Positions 25,640 through 34,848 of a DNA stretch of 54,059 nt are shown piece after piece. Under the pieces are notes generated by a model. It worked only from the letters and a program-made list of their open reading frames with translations, did no database searches and had not been told where the DNA came from. Source of the DNA: an uncultured Propionibacteriaceae bacterium (lineage in GTDB: Bacteria; Actinomycetota; Actinomycetes; Propionibacteriales; Propionibacteriaceae); contig CALCKT010000014.1 in NCBI GenBank assembly GCA_937965785.1, positions 1 to 54,059 of the forward strand. Reading direction: 5' to 3'. The translations under genes were made by a program, and so were the position numbers. The stretch's first letter is position 1. Each line of letters opens with the position of its first letter.

Positions 25640-26067
25640 CCGGTGCCGGATAGGTACAGTTTGGAACGACGGAAAGGTATACCGGGCGCTTGTGATTTGA
25701 GATTCGCCGACTATGTCAGGGAGATCGAATCCTCCGGTTTTCCGGGCATCCGTTCACCCTGTGACCGGGCCGGGCGAGCGCAGTTCGAGTCGTACCTGAC
25801 GCGAGTCCTTTCCCCGGGAATGGTTCCGGAGCGGATCGCGGATCCTGTGGCCTCGACAACCGGCGAGCATGACTGTCGGCGCCGGGACAAGGTGGCCGTC
25901 GTTCCGTTGGGACTTCCGGGGCCCTGAACACCATCCCGACTGAGGGGGAGCACTGGACCCGGCGTCCCAAGCGGCACGTCAAAGCCCTCGGGCTCCCCAT
26001 CGTCGAAACCGACAGGCTGCACCACGGCATCATCGAGAGGCTTCACGCCTCACGCGAAGCACGGTGA
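25640..26067 (+). pseudogene. possible gene remnant between cysS and DUF4032
   Basis: The 545-nt gap holds two adjacent coding-like stretches in different frames. 25643-25927 is open for 94 codons (MPDRYSLERRKG start). 25873-26067 is open for 65 codons without any ATG/GTG/TTG start and reads TSGALNTIPTEGEHW, then ALGLPIVETDRLHHG, ending SREAR. The second looks protein-like yet cannot be initiated, suggesting a frameshifted or truncated gene. The family is not recognised. It could also be chance open frames in GC-rich DNA. Confidence 0.35.
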
Positions 26068-26100
26068 ACCGCTGGTGCAGCCCGCCGGAAACGGGGATGG

Positions 26101-27471
26101 TCAGGAATCCCGGGCCGCCTTGGCGCGCAGGGCATCGATGTCGAAACCGAAGGTGACGGGGATGGCCGGATCGTTGGCCTCGTCCTCCCACGGATCGTAG
26201 GGCTTCTCGTACTGGTCGTCCACGAATCCCTGTGACGGGTCGTACTTGTTGGCCAGTTCCTGTCCGACGGGTTCCACGTTGCTCATGTGCTCGTCGGGCA
26301 GCGTTGCCAGCACGTCCGCGATGTAGCCAGCGGCTGCCTCCTCGATGGAGACCTCCCGGTTCTCCCGCTGCGACTGGTACCAGCGGTAGTCCAGCAGCTC
26401 GTGGAAGAACTGCGCCGGTTCGCGTTTGCCCTCCAGATGGGCCGGGATGCGGGTGACGGCGGGTTCGAAGACCTCCGTCAGCCACTTGTGGGCCATCACC
26501 GATTCGCTCATGTTCCCGGGCAGCTTCGCCCGGAAGGTGTCCATGTCGTTGAGCAGCCGACGCGCTTGGTGCTCCTCCGCATCCAGGCCGGTCAGGCGCA
26601 TCAGGCGCCGTGCGTGGTGTCCGGCCTCGACCACCTTCGGTTGCATGCGGATGGTGCGGCCGTCGGGGGAGGTCTGCACGTCGATCTCGGCGACGTCGAA
26701 CCCGAGCGCGTTCAGGCGACGCACCCGGCCCTCGAGGCGATATATCTCGGAGTCGCTGAACTCCTCGACACCCGTCAACTCCGCCCACAGGCTCTGATAG
26801 CGCTCCTCGATGGTGTCCACCAGCCACTGCGGATCCAAGGAGGGATCCAGCATTCCGCCTGCCTCCAGGTCGCAGAACTCGCCGAACAGGTTCGTTCGTG
26901 CGATTTCCAGGTCGTGGGCGCGCTGCCCGGCGGTCAGGGAGGGATGCACCTCACCGGTCTCGGCGTCCACCAGGTAGGCGGCGAACTCGCCGGCGTCACG
27001 CCGGAACAGGATGTTCGACAGGGACACGTCTCCCCAGTAGAAACCGGTCAGGTGCAGCCGGGCGAACAACGCCACCATGGCGTCCAACAGCCGGTTGACC
27101 GTGTCCAGTTTCACACCCGAGTAGAACAACGCCCGGTAGGGCAGGGAGAACGGCAGGTGCCGGGTCAGAAGGATCGGATCCAAAGGCTCCTGGTCGTTGG
27201 TCTGCCGCCCGAGAACCACCCCCACGGGTTCAACGGACGGTACGCCCAAGCGTCTCAGCTCGGTCAACTGGCGGTATTCATGTACCGCCACCTCCTCCAG
27301 GATCTCCTTGGCAGCAAGGATCTCGTCACCCACCTGGATGAAACGGACCACGTGCCGGGAGATGCCTCTGGGCAGCGCCACCAAGTGCTGCGTCGGCCAC
27401 GCCTCCAGTGGCGTGTTCCAAGGCAGCCGGATCAACGCTGCATCTGGCTTGGCAGCTAGGAATCTAGGCAC
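26101..27471 (-). CDS. DUF4032 domain protein, kinase-like fold region
   Basis: A 456-residue cytosolic protein of the actinobacterial DUF4032 family. The N-terminal part (about 1-250) resembles lipopolysaccharide-kinase-like folds: ILAAKEILEEVAVHEY has a candidate ATP-lysine, and FYWGDVSLSNILFRRD looks like an HxDxxxxN catalytic loop with His-Gly replaced by Trp-Gly. DAETGEVHPSL would be the metal-binding DxE region. The C-terminal half is the DUF4032 region (VEAGHHARRLMRLTGLDAEEHQARRLLND). Substrate unknown. The GTG start is preceded at 6 nt by TAGTGT, so the mRNA is probably leaderless. Confidence 0.85.
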   Translation of the reverse strand: MPRFLAAKPDAALIRLPWNTPLEAWPTQHLVALPRGISRHVVRFIQVGDEILAAKEILEEVAVHEYRQLTELRRLGVPSVEPVGVVLGRQTNDQEPLDPILLTRHLPFSLPYRALFYSGVKLDTVNRLLDAMVALFARLHLTGFYWGDVSLSNILFRRDAGEFAAYLVDAETGEVHPSLTAGQRAHDLEIARTNLFGEFCDLEAGGMLDPSLDPQWLVDTIEERYQSLWAELTGVEEFSDSEIYRLEGRVRRLNALGFDVAEIDVQTSPDGRTIRMQPKVVEAGHHARRLMRLTGLDAEEHQARRLLNDMDTFRAKLPGNMSESVMAHKWLTEVFEPAVTRIPAHLEGKREPAQFFHELLDYRWYQSQRENREVSIEEAAAGYIADVLATLPDEHMSNVEPVGQELANKYDPSQGFVDDQYEKPYDPWEDEANDPAIPVTFGFDIDALRAKAARDS

Positions 27472-27477
27472 AAACCA

Positions 27478-27483
27478 ACACTA
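27478..27483 (-). promoter_or_regulatory. -10 hexamer for leaderless DUF4032 gene
   Basis: TAGTGT on the minus strand, 6 nt before the GTG start codon, with no Shine-Dalgarno. Confidence 0.45.
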
Positions 27484-27581
27484 CCCGCTCCCGGTGATAT
27501 CGGGCTCCATTTGAACTTTCTTCCCAATTGTCGAATGTTCTATTCGTGACAAAGGTATTTATCGACTTGGGTCTGGAGCCT

Positions 27582-28400
27582 CTATACACATACCGGTGCG
27601 AATCGCCTGAGCAGATCGGTGAAGGCCGCAGACGCCCTCTCCCGGATCTCGGGTCCCAGGTGCGGAACGTCGGTTTTTGCGACCAGCCCGAACTCGTGCA
27701 GGACGAACCTGCGGATGGGTTCCGGGACGACGCCCTCCCCGAGTTCGCGGGTGACCGCCTTGGCCCGGACCAAGGCGGTGATCGCGTCGATGACGTCCTC
27801 GGCCGGGGGTGCTTCCTCGAGCAGCGCCGACAGGTTCATCGGGGGAACCGGGGAACCCAGCGTGCGCGTCCAGTGCAGGGCCGCCGCGGGGCGGATGGCG
27901 TAGAACAATTTCTTCAGGGAGACCTTTTCGCCCTCCGCAGCGCCCGAACGGTTCCAGTGGGCGCGGCCGGCGTGGAAGTAGTGCCGTCGGATGGCATTGT
28001 GGTCCACCACATCGCGGCACACGTCCAGCAGCTCCTCGGCGAACGCGGGCTGTCCGCGGTAGACCAACGGTGAACGCAGCCACTCCAGGACGGTTGCGTT
28101 GCTGCGCGCGGCGAGCCGGACTGCCTTGATCAGGTCCCAGCCGTTGACATCGAGCACGCCGTCCAAGGGGGTCTCGATGACATCCCGCGGACGCCACGGC
28201 GACAGATAGTCGTCGTGGCGTCGCACGTAGAAGAACCGGCAGTCGTAGTCGGAATCCGGGGACGGGAACCCCCAGGCTCGGCTGCCGGACTCGACCGCCC
28301 ACAGCACTCGGACGCGGTGGTCGCGTTCCACCCCGTCCAGGCGGGCCTGGATCCTTTCCACGGTTGCCGCGTCGAAGTCGTCGGTGAGGGTGCAGATCAT
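27582..28400 (-). CDS. RlaP-type predicted nucleotidyltransferase
   Basis: A 272-residue protein with the minimal nucleotidyltransferase signature GSRAWGFPSPDSDYDCRF (GS followed by DxD) at about residues 42-59, and the downstream DVNGWDLIKAVRLAARSNATVLEWL stretch that characterises the COG3541/PF10127 (RlaP) family. Members are linked to RNA repair in some genomes, but no ligase or 3'-phosphatase gene is adjacent here, so the target is unknown. The ATG follows TACCAT by 6 nt, suggesting a leaderless transcript. The 3' flank is AT-richer than the surroundings. Confidence 0.83.
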   Translation of the reverse strand: MICTLTDDFDAATVERIQARLDGVERDHRVRVLWAVESGSRAWGFPSPDSDYDCRFFYVRRHDDYLSPWRPRDVIETPLDGVLDVNGWDLIKAVRLAARSNATVLEWLRSPLVYRGQPAFAEELLDVCRDVVDHNAIRRHYFHAGRAHWNRSGAAEGEKVSLKKLFYAIRPAAALHWTRTLGSPVPPMNLSALLEEAPPAEDVIDAITALVRAKAVTRELGEGVVPEPIRRFVLHEFGLVAKTDVPHLGPEIRERASAAFTDLLRRFAPVCV

Positions 28401-28406
28401 GCCGAC

Positions 28407-28412
28407 ATGGTA
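28407..28412 (-). promoter_or_regulatory. -10 hexamer for leaderless RlaP-type gene
   Basis: TACCAT on the minus strand, 6 nt before the ATG. Confidence 0.45.
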
Positions 28413-28434
28413 GGGGCGGCTGCGTTGTGGTTCG

Positions 28435-29334
28435 TCAGTAGGTGGTGATTCCCCGCGCCCGGAACTGGTTCCTGACCCGCTCGGTCAGTTCCTTCGACGG
28501 CGGTGAGGTGTCGGCCAGTTCGTAGGGCAGCTCCAGGGTCGCCCACTTGTCACGCCCCATCTGGTGGAAGGGCAGCACCTCCACCCGGGTCACGACGGAG
28601 ATCTGTTCCACGATCCCGGCCACGGCCTCCACGTTCTCGACGGCGTCGGTGAGGCCCGGAACCAGCACGAACCTGATCCACACCTCCTCGGTGCCGCGCT
28701 CCGACAGGCGCTGCGCGAAGTCCAGGGTCGGTTGCAGCTCCCGACCGGTGGCCTTCCGGTACACCTCGGGGATACCGGATTTGATGTCCAGCAGCACCAG
28801 GTCGAGGTCGTCGAGGAGCGCATCGGAGGCGTTGACGCCCAGGAAACCGGAGGTGTCGATCGCGGTGTGGATGCCAAGCTGCTTCGCCTCGTGCAGCAGC
28901 CGACCCACGAAGGCGGGTTGCATCAGGGGCTCGCCCCCCGAGACCGTGAGGCCGCCTCCCGTGGTGCGGAAGATCCTCCGGTAACGCTTCAACCGGCCCA
29001 CCAGGTCGCCGAGCCGCACCGGCTGGCCCTTGGCGGCGAACATGGTGTCTGGGTTGTGGCAGTACAGGCAGCGCAGCGGGCATCCCGAGAGGAACACCGT
29101 CATCCGGGTACCGGGACCGTCGACGCCGGTCACCAACTCCCACGAGTGCATGGACGCCAACTCACCGGAGCGCACCTGCTCCAAGTGGTCGTGGCGTTCA
29201 AGATCGTCGGTGATGTCGATGCCCGCCACACCGAAACCACCGGGCCGCAGCCGGGGGGTATCCAACACAACTGGTTGGGGGCGGTATTCGCCCGTGACCC
29301 CGTCGGCTGCGGCCGATGCCGTCGTCTGGGTCAC
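28435..29334 (-). CDS. pflA: pyruvate formate-lyase activating enzyme
   Basis: A radical-SAM enzyme that installs the glycyl radical on the Pfl radical subunit. GCPLRCLYCHNPDT holds the CxxxCxxC cluster ligands, and TTGGGLTVSGGEPLMQ is the SAM-binding GGE region. At 299 residues it is about 50 longer than typical PflA: some 60 residues precede the usual family start (MHSWELVTGVDGPG, in-frame ATG at 29151). The GTG at 29334 directly follows the stop of the radical-subunit gene with no gap, so coupled translation from the longer start is plausible. Third gene of the pfl operon. Confidence 0.93.
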   Translation of the reverse strand: MTQTTASAAADGVTGEYRPQPVVLDTPRLRPGGFGVAGIDITDDLERHDHLEQVRSGELASMHSWELVTGVDGPGTRMTVFLSGCPLRCLYCHNPDTMFAAKGQPVRLGDLVGRLKRYRRIFRTTGGGLTVSGGEPLMQPAFVGRLLHEAKQLGIHTAIDTSGFLGVNASDALLDDLDLVLLDIKSGIPEVYRKATGRELQPTLDFAQRLSERGTEEVWIRFVLVPGLTDAVENVEAVAGIVEQISVVTRVEVLPFHQMGRDKWATLELPYELADTSPPSKELTERVRNQFRARGITTY

Positions 29335-29586
29335 TCAGGAACCCTGGTGGAAGGTACGGGACAGCACGTCGCGCTGCTGTTCCTTGGTGAGCTTGACGAA
29401 GTTCACGGCGTAGCCGGAGACGCGCACCGTCAGGCTCGGGTACTTCTCCGGGTTCTCCATGGCGTCCTCGAGGGTTTCGCGGTTGAGCACGTTGATGTTG
29501 GCGTGGAACAGGCCAGGCACGTCACCGCGGACCTCGCGGGCCGCTTTCATGTCGGAAATACGCTCGTCAAAGGTTTTGATTGCCAT
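29335..29586 (-). CDS. stand-alone glycyl radical subunit of pyruvate formate-lyase (GrcA-like)
   Basis: An 83-residue protein equal to the C-terminal glycyl-radical domain of PFL. After a charged N-terminal helix come INVLNRETLEDAMENPEKYP and SLTVRVSGYAV, with the radical-bearing Gly58, then FVKLTKEQQRDVLSRTF, matching the last ~60 residues of E. coli PflB/GrcA. The preceding pflB gene ends before this domain, so the large and small subunits must assemble to give an active enzyme. It has its own AGGAG 8 nt before ATG, and 28 nt separate it from pflB, so this is a clean gene split, not a frameshift. Confidence 0.9.
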   Translation of the reverse strand: MAIKTFDERISDMKAAREVRGDVPGLFHANINVLNRETLEDAMENPEKYPSLTVRVSGYAVNFVKLTKEQQRDVLSRTFHQGS

Positions 29587-29614
29587 TTTTCTTTCTCCTG
29601 GGTTGGTTGATGAA

Positions 29615-31723
29615 TCAGCAGCAGTCCTCGGGCACGAAACCGGCGTCGAGGATGCCCACGAGGTTGTTGACCTGTTCTTCCTTGGTGCGGCCGAGGCCGG
29701 ACGGGGTGATGGTGTTGGTCAGGGAGATGCCGTCCAGGGCGTCGGAGTAATCGAGCTTGCCCACCGAGAGCATCGAGGCGAGCATACCGTGATTGTCCAC
29801 GCCGTTCTCGGGGTTGGCGCCCGGAGCGAACGGGGTGCCGGCCTTGTGACCCGAGGGGAACGATCCCGTCGCCTTGCCGTAGACCACGTTGGAGGTGATC
29901 GTCAGCACCGACTGGGTCGGTACGGCGTCGCGGTAGAGCGGGATCTCCTTGATCTTGCTCATCACCGTGTGGACGATGGCGGCGGCGATCTCGTCGGCCC
30001 GGTCGTCGTCGTTGCCGTAGGTGGGGAAGTCGCCCTCGGTGATGTAGTCGACGACGAGTCCCGTCTCGTCACGCACCGGGGTCACCTTGGCGTACTTGAT
30101 GGCCGACAGCGAATCCGCGACGATCGACAGGCCCGCGATGCCGCAACCCAGGGTGCGCACGATGTCGGAGTCGTGCAGCGCCATCTCAATCGACTCGTAG
30201 GCGTAGCGGTCGTGGCAGTAGTGGATGATGTTGAGGGCCTCCACGTAGGTGGCGGCCACCCAGTCGAGCATTTTCTCGTAGCGCATCCACACATCGTCGA
30301 AGTCGAGAGGACCATCGCCCACGACCCCCTCGTGGTCGGGGACGATCAGCTTGCCGCTCATCTCGTCGCGGCCACCGTTGATGGCGTAAAGCAGGGTCTT
30401 GGCGGCGTTCATGCGGGCACCGAAGAACTGCATCTGCTTGCCCACCCGCATCGGGGACACGCAGCATGCGATGGCGGCGTCATCGCCCCAGTGGGAGCGG
30501 ATCTGTTCATCTGCCTCGTACTGCACCGACGAGGTCTCGATCGAGATCGCGGCACAGAACTCCTTGTATCCCTCGGGCAGCTTCGGGTCCCAGAAGATCG
30601 TGATGTTCGGCTCCGGGGCGGGCCCCAGGTTGCGCAACGTCTGCAGCAGGCGGAACGAGGTCTTGGTAACCAGCGAACGGCCGTCCTCACCGATGCCCGC
30701 GTCCGACCAGGTGGCCCAGTAGGGATCGCCGGAGAAGATCTGGTCGTACTCGATGGTGCGCAGGAAACGCACGATCCGCAGCTTGATCACCAGGGCGTCG
30801 ATGATCTCCTGGGCGTCCTCCTCGGTGATCAGACCCGCGTCGAGGTCGCGCTGGAAATAGCAGTCGAAGAACGCGGACAGCCGCCCGATGCTCATGGCGG
30901 CGCCGTCCTGCGATTTCACGGAGGCCAGGTACCCGAAGTAGGTCCACTGCACGGCCTCCTTCGCGTTGCGCGCGGGACCGGAGATGTCGAAGCCGTAGCT
31001 GGCGGCCATGGTCTTGAGCTTCTTCAACGCCTTGATCTGCTCGGAGTGCTCCTCACGGAACCGTGCCCAGTGCTCCGAGAACGGGGCCTCGTCCACGGCG
31101 GCCTTGTCGGCCTGTTTGAACTCGATCAGCTTGTCCACCCCGTACAGCGCGACCCTGCGGTAGTCACCGATGATGCGGCCACGGCCGTAGGCGTCGGGAA
31201 GGCCGGTGATCACGTGCGCGGAACGGGCGGCGCGGATGCGGGGGGTGTAGATGTCGAAGACCGCCTCGTTGTGGGTCTTGCGGTACTTGGTGAAGATGTC
31301 CTTGACATCCTGGTTGGGTTCCTTGCCCGCCTCGCGGATCGCGGTCTCCACCATGCGCCAGCCACCATTGGGCATCATCGCCCGCTTCAGCGGGGTGTCG
31401 GTCTGCAGACCGACGACCACGTCGTCGTCCTCACTGATGTGGCCGGGGGCGAAGGCGTCGATGTCCGCGGGGGTTTCGGTGTCCACGCCGTAGACACGCC
31501 GGGCGCGCTCGACCGACAGGTATTCCTTCTCCAGGGTCTCCCATATCCGCAGCGTCTTGGCTGTCGGGCCGGCCAGGAACGAGGCGTCCCCTGCGTAAGG
31601 GGTGTAGTTGCGCTGGATGAAATCCCGGATGTCAATCGTCTCCCGCCAAGGCCCGGGGGTGAAACCCTCCCAGGGATCGACGGGGGATGCGTTTTCGGGG
31701 ACGGTTTCCGTGAGAAGAGTCAT
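29615..31723 (-). CDS. pflB: pyruvate formate-lyase core subunit lacking the glycyl-radical domain
   Basis: Cleaves pyruvate and CoA to acetyl-CoA and formate under anaerobiosis. 702 residues against ~759 for E. coli PFL. The barrel is intact, with the catalytic Cys pair C420-C421 in AIACCVSPMRVGK, but the chain stops after GRTKEEQVNNLVGILDAG with a novel tail VPEDCC; the RVSGYAV loop is encoded by the next gene. The ATG at 31723 follows AAGGAAAG by 8 nt and is preferred over an in-frame start at 31768. First gene of the pflB / radical subunit / pflA operon. Confidence 0.95.
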   Translation of the reverse strand: MTLLTETVPENASPVDPWEGFTPGPWRETIDIRDFIQRNYTPYAGDASFLAGPTAKTLRIWETLEKEYLSVERARRVYGVDTETPADIDAFAPGHISEDDDVVVGLQTDTPLKRAMMPNGGWRMVETAIREAGKEPNQDVKDIFTKYRKTHNEAVFDIYTPRIRAARSAHVITGLPDAYGRGRIIGDYRRVALYGVDKLIEFKQADKAAVDEAPFSEHWARFREEHSEQIKALKKLKTMAASYGFDISGPARNAKEAVQWTYFGYLASVKSQDGAAMSIGRLSAFFDCYFQRDLDAGLITEEDAQEIIDALVIKLRIVRFLRTIEYDQIFSGDPYWATWSDAGIGEDGRSLVTKTSFRLLQTLRNLGPAPEPNITIFWDPKLPEGYKEFCAAISIETSSVQYEADEQIRSHWGDDAAIACCVSPMRVGKQMQFFGARMNAAKTLLYAINGGRDEMSGKLIVPDHEGVVGDGPLDFDDVWMRYEKMLDWVAATYVEALNIIHYCHDRYAYESIEMALHDSDIVRTLGCGIAGLSIVADSLSAIKYAKVTPVRDETGLVVDYITEGDFPTYGNDDDRADEIAAAIVHTVMSKIKEIPLYRDAVPTQSVLTITSNVVYGKATGSFPSGHKAGTPFAPGANPENGVDNHGMLASMLSVGKLDYSDALDGISLTNTITPSGLGRTKEEQVNNLVGILDAGFVPEDCC

Positions 31724-31798
31724 AGACGTCTTTCCTTGAAATCGGGTCATCGGACGCGACCGGACCATCGTGGTGCACTGGGCGGGGCCGTGGACGTA

Positions 31799-31879
31799 GC
31801 GATGAGTTTTTGCGCGGCGATGAGCGTTTTGTGTATCGATTGTCCGGCTAGTCTAACCATGCCTGTTTCCGCTTCCCAA
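31799..31879 (-). promoter_or_regulatory. pfl promoter and repeat-containing leader
   Basis: Minus strand: -35 TTGGGA (31879-31874), 18-nt spacer, -10 TAGACT (31855-31850). This gives a leader of about 120 nt before pflB. Inside the leader two direct repeats of CTCATCGC preceded by an A-run (plus-strand 31799-31813 and 31817-31833) are 18 nt apart, nearly two helical turns. They are candidate sites for an oxygen/redox regulator, with no match to Rex or FNR consensus. Confidence 0.5.
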
Positions 31880-31940
31880 GGAGGATGAGCCGAGCGGGGC
31901 TCCGCGGGCGTGCAACGCAGGGGATCCGCCCGCAATTCCC

Positions 31941-33098
31941 CTAGCCCTGCGCCCTGTCCAGGGCCTCGGTGACGGCCGCCGCCAGGTCCTCGGCAGCCTC
32001 CAGGCCGACGCTGAGACGCAGCAGGCCGTCGCCGATCCCGGCGACCGCGCGGGCCTCGGGGCTCATGCCGGCGTGGGTCATGGTCGCAGGATGGCAGATC
32101 AGCGACTCCACCCCGCCCAACGACTCCGCCAGGTGGAAGACCTGCAGCCCCGCCAGGAAACGCTCGGCGGCGGGACGGCCACCTGCCAGGTCGATGCTCA
32201 GCAGCGACCCGAACCCGGACTGCTGCCTGGCGGCCAGTTCGTGTCCCGGATGGGTTTCCAGTCCGGGCCAGTGCAGGGCGGCGACGGCGGGATGCCCCTG
32301 TGCGGCGTCGACGACCGCCTCGGTGTTGAGCGCGTGCATCCGGATGCGGGCATCCAGGGTCCGCAACCCCCGCAGCGTCAGGTAGGAATCGAAGGCGCCG
32401 GCGGTCAGTCCGAGGGCGTTGGCCAGCCAACCCACGTGCTCCGCGGCCTCGGGGTCGCGGGTGACCACGGCCCCCCCGACCACATCGGAGTGCCCGTTGA
32501 TGAACTTGGTGGTGGAGTGCAGCACGTAATCGGCGCCGAGGTCGAGGGGGCGCTGCAGCAGCGGTGAGCAGAAGGTGTTGTCCGCCACCAGTTGCGCACC
32601 GGCGGCGTGGGTGGCCTCGGCGACGGCCCTCAGGTCGGTGATCCGCAGCAGCGGGTTCGACGGGGTTTCCGCCAGCACCATGGAGGCTCCATCGAGAGCG
32701 GCGGTGAAGGCCCGAGGGTCGTTGAAGTCCACGAAACGGGCATCCAGGCGGCCCCGGGTGGCGTGGTGGTTCAGCAGCCGCCAGGTTCCGCCGTAGCAGT
32801 CGTGCTGGCAGACCACCACGCCGCCGACCGGGACCAACTCCTCGACCAGCAGAGTCACGGCCGCCAGGCCCGTTGCCACCACGGTGGCGGCGGCTCCACC
32901 CTCCAGGGTCGCCAAGGCATCCGAGAGGAGGTCGCGGGTGGGATTGCCGGCGCGGGAGTAGTCGTAGTTGCCCGGTTCCCCGGGGGCCGCGAAGACGTAG
33001 TTCGTCGAGAGGTGGATGGGGGGCACCACCGCCCTGTGGGAGGTGTCCGTTCCGAGCCCGGAACGCATTGCGCGGGTCCAGGTGCCGAGTTCTGCCAT
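31941..33098 (-). CDS. metB: cystathionine gamma-synthase / trans-sulfuration PLP enzyme
   Basis: A 385-residue Cys/Met-metabolism PLP enzyme that condenses an activated homoserine with cysteine (methionine pathway) or acts as a gamma-lyase. LHSTTKFINGHSDVVGG holds the PLP-binding lysine. HLSTNYVFAAPG and YDYSRAGNPTRDLL are N-terminal signatures, and VESLICHPATMTHAGMS is the C-terminal substrate loop. MetB is favoured because the chain retains the AlaGly-MetSer loop and starts with a conserved MRSGLGTD segment, but a lyase cannot be excluded. AGGAGA precedes the ATG. Confidence 0.88.
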   Translation of the reverse strand: MAELGTWTRAMRSGLGTDTSHRAVVPPIHLSTNYVFAAPGEPGNYDYSRAGNPTRDLLSDALATLEGGAAATVVATGLAAVTLLVEELVPVGGVVVCQHDCYGGTWRLLNHHATRGRLDARFVDFNDPRAFTAALDGASMVLAETPSNPLLRITDLRAVAEATHAAGAQLVADNTFCSPLLQRPLDLGADYVLHSTTKFINGHSDVVGGAVVTRDPEAAEHVGWLANALGLTAGAFDSYLTLRGLRTLDARIRMHALNTEAVVDAAQGHPAVAALHWPGLETHPGHELAARQQSGFGSLLSIDLAGGRPAAERFLAGLQVFHLAESLGGVESLICHPATMTHAGMSPEARAVAGIGDGLLRLSVGLEAAEDLAAAVTEALDRAQG

Positions 33099-33230
33099 GG
33101 CCGTCTCCTGTGCAGGGGCGTCAGATCCGGCCCCAAGCTACCGCACCCCGGCGGTGTTCTGGGCACCCATCTCACCGGGTTCGTCCAGGTTCCGTGCGGA
33201 GGGCCTTGGTCGGTTCCCGGCCCGGCGGTA

Positions 33231-33278
33231 GACGAAACGAGGTCCTGCACCCCGGGGGGCACAGGACCTCGTTTTGTC
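33231..33278 (-). terminator. strong terminator downstream of msiK
   Basis: A 17-bp stem (GACGAAACGAGGTCCTG against CAGGACCTCGTTTTGTC, one G-U pair) closes a 14-nt C/G loop. T-runs lie on both sides, so it could work in either direction. It separates msiK from metB. Confidence 0.8.
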
Positions 33279-33287
33279 TGGGGTGCC

Positions 33288-34385
<1,098 letters not shown>

Positions 34386-34848
34386 GCCACATTTCCTTTC
34401 CACGGGCAGGTACGTGCCCGACGATCCGTAGTGGTGGAAGCGACTCTTCCTCGGTGGACAGACTAACAGCCGCCCCACGCCCCGAACCGGAGACCCTCAG
34501 GTAAGAAGAATGCCCGGAAAAGTCGCGTCGACGAGGGACCCGTGACTGCGAAACCTCCGTTGATGGAGTGTGGGGAAGCCATCTGCGGTGCGCACGTTTT
34601 GTCGGGTGGTTCCGGGTCCTGCCCCGGCCGCGGCCCGGTCGTGCGGTGGTGACCGCCCCGTCGTGGAGATTGCGGGCCCGGTGAGGTCCCTGAGGGTTTC
34701 CCGGGCCATTGGCTGTGTTCCCAGGTGGGTCTTGGACCACCGGTTCCGGAATGGTCGCGAAGAAGAACACGAGGGGTGCGCCGATCCCGAGAATCCGGTT
34801 GGGTATGCTCCCTCCGTCCTATGAACATCTTTGGGGGAATGCGGAAAC
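34386..34848. other. 463-nt divergent intergenic region
   Basis: It separates msiK (minus) from the Mrr-like gene (plus) and must hold both promoters. TATGCT at 34804-34809 is a plausible -10 for the nuclease gene. No RNA gene, repeat or convincing small CDS was recognised; frames through it are Pro/Arg-rich shadows. Confidence 0.5.

Noticed and set aside
31877..31939. AAGGAGG followed by ATG and a 19-codon plus-strand ORF
   Set aside because: Overlaps the -35 region of the pfl promoter and the tail of metB spacing; too short and no recognisable peptide. The match to a Shine-Dalgarno is probably chance.
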